A stretch of DNA of 64,000 nucleotides from Rhododendron vialii. Its lineage: Eukaryota; Streptophyta; Magnoliopsida; Ericales; Ericaceae. The stretch lies in assembly GCF_030253575.1 (NCBI RefSeq), contig NC_080569.1:10485001-10549000 (forward strand), read 5' to 3'. The notes beneath the pieces are model-generated. The model saw only the letters and a list, made by a program, of their open reading frames with translations. It did not search any database and was not told the DNA's origin. Shown in pieces: positions 11,609 through 23,124 of the stretch. Every line of letters starts with the position of its first letter. The first letter of the stretch is position 1. The translations under genes were made by a program, and so were the position numbers.

Positions 11609-12730
11609 AATCAAAATTGAATAGTCAAAACTTGTCACATCATCTTTTCAAACTACAAAAAACTAAAAATAGTGAACAGTAGAAAATAGTTTTTCTAAAA
11701 ATAGTTTTGAGACTAATAAAATCTATTTACTAGAAATAGAAAATAGTTTTTGGAATTTTTTTGAGAAAAATTACTTTTAAAGTAAAATATTTTTTTCCCG
11801 AAAATATTGTTCGAAAAGAAAGAGAGAGAGAGAGAGAGAAAAAGGTAAGAAAGATAGAACATTTATATATACTAATTGGTGTATTCGATTGAGAATATGT
11901 AGGATCTATTAAATTTAGTTATTGTAATTCACCGATTTTTGGGAACGTTAATTAAAATAAATTAAAATTCAATTCAACATTTATTTTAAATAAAATCGAT
12001 AATTGAGTCATTACAATAATTAAGTTCGAGTTTCAAATACAACTATTCTAATCAAAAGGGAAAGGGTACTACGGTAATTCTATTCTACTCGATGTCCGGC
12101 TTCTTCTTCGATATTCTGCTCAGCTCTGAACTCTTTCGAGTATTAAAATTTTTCCTGTTCATCACCTAGGTCTGGCATAATATGCCAGGGTCACAAAAGT
12201 AACACCTTGAGATTTTAATCAGCAGCTAACTCATACCCTTATGTCTCATACTTTAGCAAAAATAATATATAATTTTTGCAAAGTAAAACACAAAGATTTA
12301 ACAGTTCAACATATAAATAACAATTCAACAAAAAGTGTCAATGTCCTTTCAGAGTCAACACACTGTATCGTAATTTGTGTCATCATTTTATTAGTATTGA
12401 TTTCACTTTTCATTTTATTTTCTCAAGCACTGGTTCCGTTAACCATCTTTCAAATTCCATCGGGCTCCTTGTAATACACATAATCTTTAATTATGTTTTA
12501 AGTTAATTATGTGATGTGTTTTGGGCTTAATTTGCTAGCTAAATGAAATTGAAGCATAAGTTGGCATATGGCACACACACACTCAATAATTTTCCTAAGC
12601 CTAGCAAGACAAAATAGGGGGTTCTACGTTCTTCCTCTTTTATTCCTATCACAAAACGTAGAGAGAGAGGGGGGGGAGAAAGAGAGAAACGACTGGAAGA
12701 AGAAAAGAAGGAGGGAAAATTAGGGGAAAC
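11609..12730. other. Intergenic, probably retrotransposon-derived
   Basis: No gene seen. A GA tract lies at 11819-11841. The string TTCCGTTAACCATCTTTCAA at 12430 resembles the motif repeated at 15998-16265, which suggests that the DNA on both sides of the CACTA insertion belongs to related older repeats. Confidence 0.4.
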
Positions 12731-12733
12731 CTT

Positions 12734-14517
12734 CACTACAAGAAATTCAGGATCTCCCAATAGTTATTTTCGCAACGGTTGAAAAAATCGTCGGTATAGA
12801 TGGTGTATAGTAACGGTTTACAAAACGTTACTAGAAACAGGACTATAGCAACGGTTTCCGTGTGACCGTTAGTAGATTATAACACTATAGCAACGGTTTT
12901 CATTAACCGTTAGTAAAAACTGGACTATAGCAATGGTTTTCAATAACCGTTACTATAAACTGGACTATAACAACAGTTTTCATTAACCGTTAGTAGAATT
13001 TTACACCGCCAAAATCAATTTTCTTTCATGCGATCGGTTTTTCAAATCCGAACTAACGATCGAGACCATTGATTTCTTTTTTCATGTTGATAAAATTGTT
13101 CTCGTACAAATTTTGCTCGATCAGATTTAGAAAATTTCTTTATCGATACACAATTTCATTAATAAAATGAGTTTTTCTGTCCGATAAGTGTGTAGCGATA
13201 CTCGATTAACTTAATTCTTGAACATACTTTAGCCACTTGACCGTGACACAATCATGATGATCGAGACCATTGCTTTTGTTAGGGCTATTTTTCCTAAATT
13301 TTTTTTGTGGTATTTTTTCCGGTATTGTTTATTTAACGTATTTTTTTAGCATTTTGTGGTAATTTTTTAAACTAATCATTCATTTTGGGATTAATCATTC
13401 ATCTTAACAAGAATAAGAAAAGTATAAAATTGTGGACCGAAGTTGAAAAAAATATCATATAAGATGACACTAAAGACAACAAATGTTAGTTGTTTGATAT
13501 TTTTTTTGCCCATATTGATTTTTTATGCTTTTAATTGCATGTTTATTTTATTTTTTAGACTCATCTCATAGAAATGACTTACCAATCAAAAAAAGTTTAT
13601 GTGAATTTAACAAAAATTTAGAAAAGGCATAATTAATATTGAAAAAAATTAGGAAAACAGAGAGGTTTTTTTTTTTTTTTAATGTACATGGTGCATGTCA
13701 GTTTAATTGAAGATGAGTGAATAATGGAACTATTTTCTCACGCGATATATCATTTTTTGTAAATGAATATTACAAAATAAAACTCCTCTCAAAATTATTA
13801 TCCTACTTTGCATCAATCTAAACAATTATAATTAAATATAGTGTCATATATGATTACATGCATACAGTCTTGTGCATTTATACCAATTTTAAAAGGTAAT
13901 TATTGAACCTAGCGTTAAATTCTATGTAATAATAATTTCATTCTTCGTACGAATATTGTACTCCTTATTATGTTAAAAAATAGACGCTTCTGATCGGAAA
14001 AAAAATGATATTTGTAAGTGTTTGTATAGGATAAACTGGATTAAAAAAATCTGGTTAGTATAGTATAAATATTAAAAGGTGTATGATTTTACACAAGTTA
14101 TGGGCTAGCACAGTTGGTTCACGCACACACGAGGTCGACGGTTCGATTCTCAAGACAAGCAAAGATTATTTCACTGCCACGTGAGTGCCACATCAGCGCC
14201 ATGCGGGCTGCCACGTCAATGCCACGTGGAGACTAGTTGGTTATAAAAAGAACGAAAATTGCCTTTAGCAACGGTTATATGAACCATTAGTAAAAAAAAG
14301 AAAAAAAAGAAAATTGCCTTTAGCAATGGTTATATGAACCGTTAGTAAAAAAAATTTGTATCAACGCTCGTCAAAACTGTTGCTATGCCTCTACAGCAAC
14401 AGATATATTGCAACGGTTCTCCAACCGTTGGTATAGCCTAAACGGGTCTCTACCAACGGTTTTTGGATTTTTTGGCGACGCTTTCGACTGTTGCTATAGA
14501 ACAATTTTCCTGTAGTG
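12734..14517. mobile_element. Non-autonomous CACTA transposon, 1784 bp
   Basis: The left end is CACTACAAGAAA and the right end, reversed, CACTACAGGAAA. A perfect 3-bp duplication CTT flanks it (12731-12733 and 14518-14520). Both termini carry clustered subterminal repeats with the core AACGGTT / AACCGTTAGTA in both orientations, at about 12773-12995 and 14265-14460; these are the expected transposase-binding arrays. The interior has no transposase ORF, so it would move only with a transposase supplied elsewhere. Confidence 0.9.
14100..14165 (+). ncRNA. tRNA-like SINE head (Pol III A and B boxes)
   Basis: TAGCACAGTTGG at 14106-14117 fits a Pol III A box and GGTTCGATTCT at 14140-14150 fits a B box, with the spacing usual for tRNA-derived SINEs. 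The sequence does not fold as a complete tRNA that I can recognise, so it is probably the head of a SINE nested inside the CACTA element. No poly(A) or poly(T) tail or duplication was identified. Confidence 0.35.
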
Positions 14518-14520
14518 CTT

Positions 14521-16782
14521 ATTTGCCTTGGATTGAAATTCTTAACTTGGTAATTCTTGCATCTCCTACTTGATTCTATATTTGTATGCTAAATTTCATG
14601 CCCTAGTTGATTAATTTCAAGTTTAATTGGATTCGAAGCTGGGTTTTGACGTGGAGTTGAATGAATTCTCTCTTGAATGTTTTGAATTTGTGTAGTTTAA
14701 GTGCTTAGAACATGAATTGCATGGCTTAGAAATCTGCAGGATTGGAAACCTTGTATCTGTTCTGATTTTGGGGATTTTTGTTGAGCCAGTTCCTAAACTC
14801 CAAAAATTATGAGATTTTTATTGAGAGTTCCTCTATGAGTCCTTTATCTATGGTAAAAATTTCGGGATCATATTCAAAGTATTAAATTCTGTAGAAATTC
14901 GTAACCTAGCAGCGCGCAGTTTCGGACTATGCTGACTACACAGACACGTGTTGGGGAAACGGCTATAATTTTGAGCTCGAGCGACGAAATAGCGAGCTAT
15001 TTTCTGATTTTGAAACTAGACTCATAGACCTAAAAAGTGCATGAAGATTGTGTCTTAGTTATTCCCGTGAAAAGTTAGATTTTAGGTTAAAGGTTATGGA
15101 ACTGCAGATTCTGTGACTAATTTCTTAAGGCTAGCTATCTAATTTCATATTCTTACCATAGGACCTTATGTTCATTAAAAATAGGCTTGTTTGACATCCT
15201 CTAATCATGTTTTGTTGCCTAATTGTATTAGGAGGTTCGGTGACACTTGGATACGAGGTGAGTGATTAATACCCAAAACACATGGTTTGTTATAAGCTTT
15301 TCACTTCAAGTATGTTTTATACTTTGATATGAACTCCATGGAATATTAATGAAAGGTAGACATGTTTTATATCTATTAATGGCATCCTCCCACGTCCCAA
15401 CTTGCTAGGGGACACGTGCTAAAAGGCTAGCAAGACATGACTATTACAACGGATAACGAAAGACGTCTTAACTTATTCACTACCGGGGACGCCTGGTAGA
15501 CATGAAATGAATAGAGGATGTGCATTACTATGCTATGTTGCTATGAGAAATGATTCTTTTTTAAATGGTTTTATCATTGTCTATGGAAAGCATGTGAATT
15601 GCGTATTAATCATTCATACGAGCTTTGGCTTATGAATTTTTCCACCTTTCAGGCAACAGGAAATAGAGTGGTGACGTGCAGTCTTCTTTTGGTCTTGCTA
15701 AGTAGATGTGAACTTGTAGATAGGAAGTTATTCTTGGTGATCATTTTTGCATGTAAATATGCACAGCTCTGGGTGGTTTGCAATGTAGAGATCCTTGTAA
15801 AGACTTCTAGTTTTGGCATATGTAATAAAATGGAATTTGCTTCCGCTTGTCGTTAATTGAGTCCCTTTAGTAATTTGCTAATGAGATGTTTAACTTTGAT
15901 ATGGCCTTAGTGATCGAATCACTGGCGCTTTATTGTGACTAGAGCCTTTAGGGGCGAGCTAAGGTTGTGACACTCCCAGGCTAATTTGTTCTATCCAAAA
16001 GCACTGATTCCGCAAACCGTCTCTTTCAGATTCCATCGGACTCTCAATCTTATTTATTTCATTGGCTTTTTCACCATTTTCACACGACACTAGTTCCGCT
16101 AACCATCATTTCAGATTCCATCGGCTCCTAGGTCACACACACCCGAGCCATGATTCCGCTAACCATTTCAAATTCGATCGGGCTCTCATGCTCACACAAG
16201 CACACCTAAACCATGATTCCGCTAACCATTCTTTCAGACTCCATCAGGCTCTCATGCTTACACAATTATTAATTTTTCACATTTAAATTTCTCGTTTCTT
16301 TTCGCCAACCATCAATCTCTCGTTTCTCGCGTCTCACAAACATGCATCATTTTCTCACGTTCACTTTATTCTTTTAAAACTTGCAAAAACATGCGGTATT
16401 AAATAAATCTTAATTTTCATGCTTTTCTACCTGATCAATCAAAATTCATAACGACACATAATCTATGAGCAACACTTCTAATCGACAATCATACTTTACA
16501 ACTAACCATTTATCATGTTATAACAACTAATCCAATTTCAGTAATTAATCAAATCATGCTTTTCGAAATCTAAAAAAATAACTGAACGCTTCCGATTTCC
16601 AGGAGGTTACACCTCCATTATTAATATGTTTTGTCATGCATTTATGTCTATACTTTTTAAAATCAATGAACATGTAGTGCTACTATATTTAGGTGAGTAG
16701 ATAGGAGATTTCTACCTTGCGATCGATAATAACGGTATTCATCATTTAATTTCTAACATCAATATACTAATCTTTAACATGC
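14521..16782. other. Degenerate LTR-retrotransposon-like DNA
   Basis: No intact ORF. Phrases such as GAGCTCGAGCGACGAAATAGC near 14974 and the block containing ACTACCGGGGACGCCTGG at 15479-15496 are reminiscent of plant Ty3/gypsy LTR sequences, but I could not delimit LTRs. The short motif array at 15998-16265 lies here. Confidence 0.35.
15998..16265. repeat. Short tandem motif array, 4 copies
   Basis: Four copies of a unit with the core GATTCCGCTAACCAT...TTCAGATTCCATCGG start near 16000, 16087, 16149 and 16212. The last two steps are about 62 bp; the first is longer. A fifth, isolated copy lies at about 12425 on the other side of the CACTA insertion. Confidence 0.6.
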
Positions 16783-16787
16783 GACAT

Positions 16788-19700
16788 TGTTGTGATAAAT
16801 TTTACTGTACTCGCAAGTGCACGAATCGTACCAAAGTATAATTTAGTTTAGCAAGTGCGAGGTCGAACCCACAGAGATTATTACGGATGGAACGCAATTG
16901 AATAGCTCTTGTAATCCAAAATTAAATTTTCTAATCTAGTTCAACAATATTTTGTTTGGGTTGAGAAAAATAAGCTTACAAGAATTAAAAGCACTTAAAG
17001 TGACGATAAAAACACTAGGGCATTGGAATCCATTACATACATCATATCTATAATATTTATTTTTCTCCAATTTCTCTACATAATAAGTTGGCGGCAAAGC
17101 TCTTTTATTGTGGAAAATATACAAGACAACTCTTTTTTTTTAGCTTTTACTATTTTACTTATTCTTTTGCCAAACAGATGTATAAAATCAAAACATTCAT
17201 TGAATCCATCAAAACACAATTTATATCAATTTTTCAAAAATCATAAATTGATTCCAATAAAACACAATGAAAATCCAATTTTAATTGTTCGATGAAAAAT
17301 AGGCAAGTGAACAAGAAGGACTCTTAACGATTTAAACCATGCTTTTGTTAGGAGAAATTAAGTCACATAAATAAAATAGATGTTTAAGCATGTAATTTCA
17401 TCCTAGTCCTAGCAACAAATTTAGCTACTCATAATTGAAATGAAAGACAATAATTGAAAGCAACTTTATTAAAATGCATAAAATCAACTTACAAGCAATT
17501 GCCCTCCTTGATTTCTTTGATCACAACGTATCAAAGAATAAGAAAAGCAAAAACAAAATTTAAAATAGAAAATGGAGTGGGATTTTTCTCTGGTCTCTTA
17601 GCTCACTCCTTCTTCACTGCCGAAGCTTTCCTCCTTTTAAAGATGTTATAATGTTGCCTTCTATGAAGAGTCAATGTAGTTGATAGAAATAAATCAGAGG
17701 GATAAGGAAATTGGGAAGAGGAAAACAAATATGGGACATCTGGATGTCTTGAACTCTAGACCTTTTGCTCCTTCTACACCAATCTTTGCCAATGAGTTAC
17801 AAGAATACTTGTTCCAATATGCTCCAATTTTATTACTTATTCTTCCTCTCTAGATTTCAATTATTAAGCAATCTTATTTGATACCTGCAAACAGAAAAAT
17901 AACTAAAAATAACATTATTAGAATATAAAACAGGTCTAACAAAGTACTAATTTAAGAATTTTAATATACACTAAAACGTGTATATCAAATACCCCCAAAC
18001 TTAAACTTTGCTAGTCCTCTAGCAAAAATAAATTAAGACGACAAAGATTTTATTGAACAAATTTTTTATTTTTATTTTTTTGTTGTTGTTGGACTCACAA
18101 ACATCAATTTTATTTATTTTATTTTATTAAACTAAAGTTTTCAATTATTCATTGATAAAGAGTAGAGCCAACAATCTTATTTTCTCAACAAAAGAACTAT
18201 CAAAGTTTAAAATGCTATTAGCAATTAAAAACATCACCAGTCTTCATAACTCAATTTGCTTTTCTTATTCATTGATACGTTGTGATCAAAGAAATCAAGG
18301 AGGACAATTGCTTGTAAGTTGATTTATGCATTTTAATAAAATTGCTTTCAATTATTGTCTTTCATTTCTATTATGAGTAGCTAAATTTGTTGCTAGGGCT
18401 AGGATGAAATTACATGCTTAAATATCTATTTTATGTATGTGACTTAATTTCTCCAAACAAAAGCATGGTTTAAATCATTAACAGTCCTTCTTGTTCACTT
18501 GCCTATTTTTCATCGAACAATTAAAATTGGATTTTCATTGTGTTTTGTTGGATTTAATTTATGATTTGTGAAAAACGGATATAAATTGTGTTTTGATGGA
18601 TTCAATGAATATTTTGATTTTATACATCTGTTTGGCAAAAGAATAACTAAAATAGTAAAAGCTAAGAAAAAATAGTTGTCTTGCATATTTTCCACAATAG
18701 AAGAGCTTTGTCGCCAACTTATTGTGTAGAGAAATTGGAGAATTGAGAAACATAAATATTATAGATATGATGCATGTAATGGATTTCAATGCCCTAATGT
18801 TTTTATCATCACTTTAAGTACTTTTAATTCTTTCTTTTTTTTCTCGGCAAAAGAAAGAGTTATATTAAGGCTCGAAAGGATACATCGAGGTCTTAATCAA
18901 AGTAAGCATAGAAAATCTTACACGATCAAGCAGAAAACAGAAAAAAGAGGAACCACCAAACATCGTCCTCCAACAAAACATTGGAAGATCACACCTCAAC
19001 TAGACTAAGATCTCGACTTACAGTTTTAGAAGCCTAATTCCATCCAAAAAAACCTTAAATTCCTCAACCGTGTACAGCTTGATGTCAAACTTTGCCTTTA
19101 CCCACATAGCAACTCTAGTTTTTACCTTGTCAACTACGGCCCCAATAGATACTGAAGCGTTGTTAAAAACGAACTCGTTACATACTAACCACAGCGACCA
19201 CAACGTTGCAAAAAAAGACGCTTCCCACAAACTTTTTTCAAGGTTCCTGAATCTATTATCCATCCACCACTTGAGATGATCTTGCAAAGATTCGGAGCAC
19301 ACCCATTGTACATGCCACCATTCCAAAATCCACGACCAAACCTCCCACGAAAATTTGCAGTGTAGAAACAAGTGGTGCGGAGTTTCCAAAAATAGAGAAC
19401 AAAGAGGGCACAAAATAGATTGGCCTTCGAAAATCAAGTTTCTGTCCAACAATACCGATCTCGTCGCCACCTTGGATTGAACAGCCATCCAAGCAAATAT
19501 TTCTACCTTTAGGGGGCTAATTAATGTTCTTCCACAAGCCTTCACTCCCCAAACTTCCGGACTGCCCACTATTTTTCCACTGATTGTACACCGATTTTAC
19601 CGAGAAACGATTATCAGAGGACCATCTCCAATTCAAGGAATCACAACTGGACGAATCCAGAAAAATTGGTTGTAGCCTCTGCTTTAGTTCCTCCATTTGG

Positions 19701-20548
19701 TTAGATTCCTAGTCTCGTAGCATTCGGCTAAAGGACAGGTTCCAATTGTCGACTCCCGTTCCACTCCAGAATGCATTGACAACCGCTTCTTTTAATTCTT
19801 ATATAAGCTTAGTTTTCTCAACCCAAACAAAATATTGTTAAACTAGATTAGAAAATTTAATTTTGGATTACAAGAGCTATTCAACTGCGTTCCATTCGTA
19901 ATAATCTCTGTGGGTTCAACTTTGCTCTTGCGAAACTATACTTTGGTACGATTCGTGCACTTACGAGTATAGTAAAATTTATCACAACAAGTTTTTGGGA
20001 TTTTTCTCTGGTCTCCTAGCTCACTCCTTCACTGCCGAAGCTTTCCTCCTTTTAAAGATGTATAATGTTGCCTTCTAGGAAGAGTCAATGTAGTTTATAG
20101 AAATAAATGAAAGGAGTAGCGAGGGATGGGGAAAGAAATTGGGAAAAGGAAAATATGGGACATCTGGATTTGTGCGTACCTAGACCATGGCAGGTATGGA
20201 AATTATTCCATGCCTTTTATGATGGTGCAATCGGATAAAATTATTTGGTGCTTTGCGCTCTTGCTTTTTACATCAAATGCATAAAAGGCTTCACTTAATT
20301 ACAATTCTTGAACTCTAGACCTTTTGCTTCTTCTACACCAATCTTTGTCATTTGAGCTACAATAATACTTGTTCCTATTTGCTTCAATTTTATTACTTAT
20401 TCTTCCTCTCTAGATTTCAATTTATTAAGCAATCTTATTTGATACTTGCAAACATAAAAATAATTAAAAATAACATTATTAGAATATAAAATAGGTCTAA
20501 CAAAGTACTAATTTAAGGGTTGTAATATACACTAAAACATGTATATCA
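16788..20548 (-). mobile_element. Non-autonomous LTR element with inverted LTR arm
   Basis: TGTTGTGATAAA at the left and GTATATCA at the right give TG...CA ends, and GACAT repeats perfectly outside them (16783-16787, 20549-20553). The left LTR is 16788-17987. Next to it, on the minus strand, is a purine-rich tract GTTTGGGGGTATT (about 17988-18000), which places this as the 3' LTR of a minus-strand element. Only about 265 bp of internal DNA follows. The right LTR consists of an inverted copy (18254-19989) of left-LTR bases 16788-17551, then a direct copy (19990-20548) of the remainder. The inverted arm carries the LINE fragment. No gag or pol is present, so it is LARD-like or TRIM-like. Confidence 0.75.
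18833..19789 (-). mobile_element. 5'-truncated LINE with RT zinc-binding region
   Basis: A 957-bp insert flanked by the perfect 12-bp duplication CTTTTAATTCTT (18821-18832 and 19790-19801), with the poly(A) end at the left. A 183-codon reading frame (19569-19018) matches the C-terminal zf-RVT region of plant L1-type ORF2: it has KVEIFAWMAVQSKVATRSVL, a Cys-X2-Cys pair (CPLC) and HHLFLHC ligands. Upstream sequence coding for FSVKSVYNQW lies in another frame, indicating a frameshift. The fragment is dead. Confidence 0.85.
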
Positions 20549-20553
20549 GACAT

Positions 20554-21134
20554 CATAAAAATTTTAATTTCAATATTTAATCGTATAGCACATCCACGTT
20601 ATACTTAGGTGAGTAGGTATGAGGTTTCTACCGTTCTTCTTGGCGGTAGCAGTTACGAATTCATCGGGTCGAAAAATGAACAGAGTGACGTCGCCTCGGT
20701 TGAAATTTGATAAAAAGAAAAGTATTTTTCTTTTATACTACAAACCCGAACAACTTCTAGGTTTTGGAATTGAAAGATCGAATGGTGGTTTTATTTTTGA
20801 GTGGTGGTGGAAAGGTACCGTGGCAATGTGGTGGTGGGCTTTGAACTAATTTTTCCTTCTCTCTCCCTCCCTCACCGAACCCTCCCTCTCTCACTTTCTC
20901 TCTTTAAAAACTCAAACAAATGCAAGAAAAAGAAGAAGAAATGAAGAGGTGAGGTGTGAAAGAAATGTGAGGAGGATGGAGGTATTTACAGGGAACCAAG
21001 GCCTCTCCCTCTCTCTCCCCAAATCGGTTCTCCTGTCTCTCTTTGATTTTCTTGCTCACCACTCTTACTCATAACTACCCTAGGTGAATATATAGGTCAT
21101 GATGATGGTGCATGTGGGACGGAAATCTAGTGAA

Positions 21135-21185
<51 letters not shown>

Positions 21186-21916
21186 TCCTCCATGATTTAA
21201 GGGATTAATTGGGTTGTACAATCTTAACTGAAAAAAAATCTTCAAGAAATCTCCATAGCTTTGCATGGCTATATTTTAGGTTTTATTGGTGGAAATATTT
21301 GTGTGTCTAATGGGTATAAGATTTGGGGCACAAGTCTAGCTAGCTCCCTTGCTAAAAAAATCGGCACACACACATTTGTGTACATCTCAAAATTTAACTC
21401 CCTAATTTGAGGGATTTTAAGTACTAAAAATAAATTCATAGGTGAATCCATAGAATTCGGGTTGGTTCTAAATGAAGATCCATAGGATTTTTTTTAGTAA
21501 AAACCATCAATTCGTTTATTAAAAAAAATTACTAAATTGACATCTAAAAAGAATTCTAAAAAAATGTTTAATTTTATTCAAAAAAAAATTTGGCCGAAAT
21601 TTTGGGTTGTTACAGTTATTGTCAAAAGATTGCTAATTTTGGTTATCCAAAATCTCACATTTGATTATTTCTAAGGAGATTGTTAAGTTTGATTATGGCA
21701 TTGTGAGCCATATTTTGCACTAATATTGTTAGCTTTAAAAAAAAATTTACTTTTGATTATAGCATTGTGGATACTCTTAGCTTGGAGCCTTTTGGCATCA
21801 TCACAAACCAAGGTAATATTCTTTTTCTTTCTTTCCAATAGATAACAGATATTTTGTTCATCAATATTAATGCTCAAAAGCCAGCGAGCAACAAAGGTTA
21901 TATTCTAAGTAGGAAT
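20554..21916. other. Intergenic DNA with a long CT tract
   Basis: No gene. Sequence at 20606-20635 (TTAGGTGAGTAGGTATGAGG) resembles 16690-16715 on the other side of the LTR element, consistent with insertion into an older repeat. A (CT)n microsatellite of about 44 bp lies at 21139-21183. Confidence 0.5.
21139..21183. repeat. CT microsatellite
   Basis: An uninterrupted CT dinucleotide run of about 44 bp in intergenic DNA. A short ORF rich in Arg-Glu repeats on the opposite strand is a product of this tract. Confidence 0.95.
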
Positions 21917-21920
21917 TTTA

Positions 21921-22039
21921 AATTGATATTCGCACTCTATTTTTTTATGCAGGCGCTCCACTTTGTTCTTGAAGTTACTAGTAACTTCACGTTGAAAGTA
22001 AAGCGTCTGCATCAAAAAATGGAGTGCGAATATCAATTC
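21921..22039. mobile_element. Palindromic MITE related to the 3094-3217 element
   Basis: Inverted arms of about 37 bp: AATTGATATTCGCACTC on the left, and on the right GAGTGCGAATATCAATT. A TGCAGGCGCT/AGCGTCTGCA pair lies inside. Arm layout and the GATATTSGCACTC core match the 124-bp hAT MITE at 3094, so it is probably a diverged family member. No clear duplication was found. Confidence 0.55.
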
Positions 22040-22081
22040 CCTTTTTTTAAGGGGTAGTTATGTCAAGATTGGCTCAGGAAA

Positions 22082-22698
22082 ATTATTACTCGCTCCTAGC
22101 TAGAGTACTGTCATGTAGTACTTTAGGGGCGTTTTTCACCGGACATTATGTAGGCTTTAGATAGTGTTCCATTAACTAAATAAGTATTTATTTTTTACAT
22201 AAGTACTTATTTTTGAATTAAATGTAATGTATTGTGATAGAATGATCTATCTCGTAAAGCGAAAAATAAGTATTTAAAAAATAAAAATCTTAGCAGAACA
22301 AGGCACAGGGGTGGCTTCCAAGGGGTTCAAGCGAACCCCCTAGGTTCAAAAAATGTACTAAAAAAATATATTTTTGTGTATAATTTGATATTTCTTTTCT
22401 ATTGTCGACACTGAATCAGTCGTGTAAAGCATAGTAAATAGAAATTTACTGAAATTTGTGAGTAAATAGATCATATAATTCAACAAAATAAAATGAATTA
22501 GGCTTGATAAATCTTCAAGTAAAGTAATATAGTTATCTTACATAGTGTTTTGTATGCAAAATTTGTTGTATACATTTTTGTTACAGCTGAGTTAAAATCC
22601 TACCGCCGCCACTAACGGAGCATAAGTGTTTGGTCCTCATACACATGTGGAAGGCCCCCGGAGTATCGTCATGTGATACTCTAGGAGCACTGAATAAT
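22082..22698. mobile_element. Possible TIR element with ATTATTCAGTGCTC-type ends
   Basis: The left end ATTATTACTCGCTCCTAGC and the inverted right end ATTATTCAGTGCTCCTAG are imperfect inverse copies, and both are followed by GAGTA(C/T) and a TCATGT(A/G) string. Similar ends are seen at 29825-29905 and 59992-60149. The interior has no ORF. The limits are approximate. Confidence 0.4.
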
Positions 22699-22863
22699 CA
22701 CTCCTCATGCTAAAGGTGCTTGAGGCAGAGTGCTGATTTGAATGAAGGAACTACCCCATTATGTTATTTTAATTAACAGAAGTTGTTGGGACCCCTCTCG
22801 GTCTTTCTTTCTTCTTTTATTTTTTTGAACAGAACACCTCTCGGTCTTAATCTGTAAATTAAG

Positions 22864-23124
22864 TTAATTTTGTTTTTATACCTTAAATTATTCACATTTT
22901 GTCTATTTCATCCCTAAATTATGTAAACAACAATTTTGTCCCTCAACTTTCTGATTGCAATCTATTTCGTCCAATTTGTTGGTAAAATTTCGTCCAATTT
23001 CAAACAATTTTGGACGAAATAGATCGTAAATCAGACAGTTGAGGGGACAAATTTTTTATTTACATAATTTAAGGACGAAGTAGATAAAATGTAGATTATT
23101 TAGGGGATAAGAAAAAAAATGAAC
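22864..23124. mobile_element. Palindromic MITE, about 260 bp
   Basis: Long inverted arms centred near 22990. The left arm has TTTTTATACCTTAAATTATT and CACATTTTGTCTA; the right arm has the inverse. The terminal motif is shared with the 1-kb foldback element at 9030-10040. Non-coding. Confidence 0.6.

Noticed and set aside
14100-14165. Functional tRNA gene
   Set aside because: The A and B boxes are present but no acceptor stem or anticodon arm pairs convincingly; a SINE head fits better.
22312-22610. hAT-like insert starting CAGGGGTGG
   Set aside because: The putative ends and 8-bp flanks match too poorly to support a separate element.
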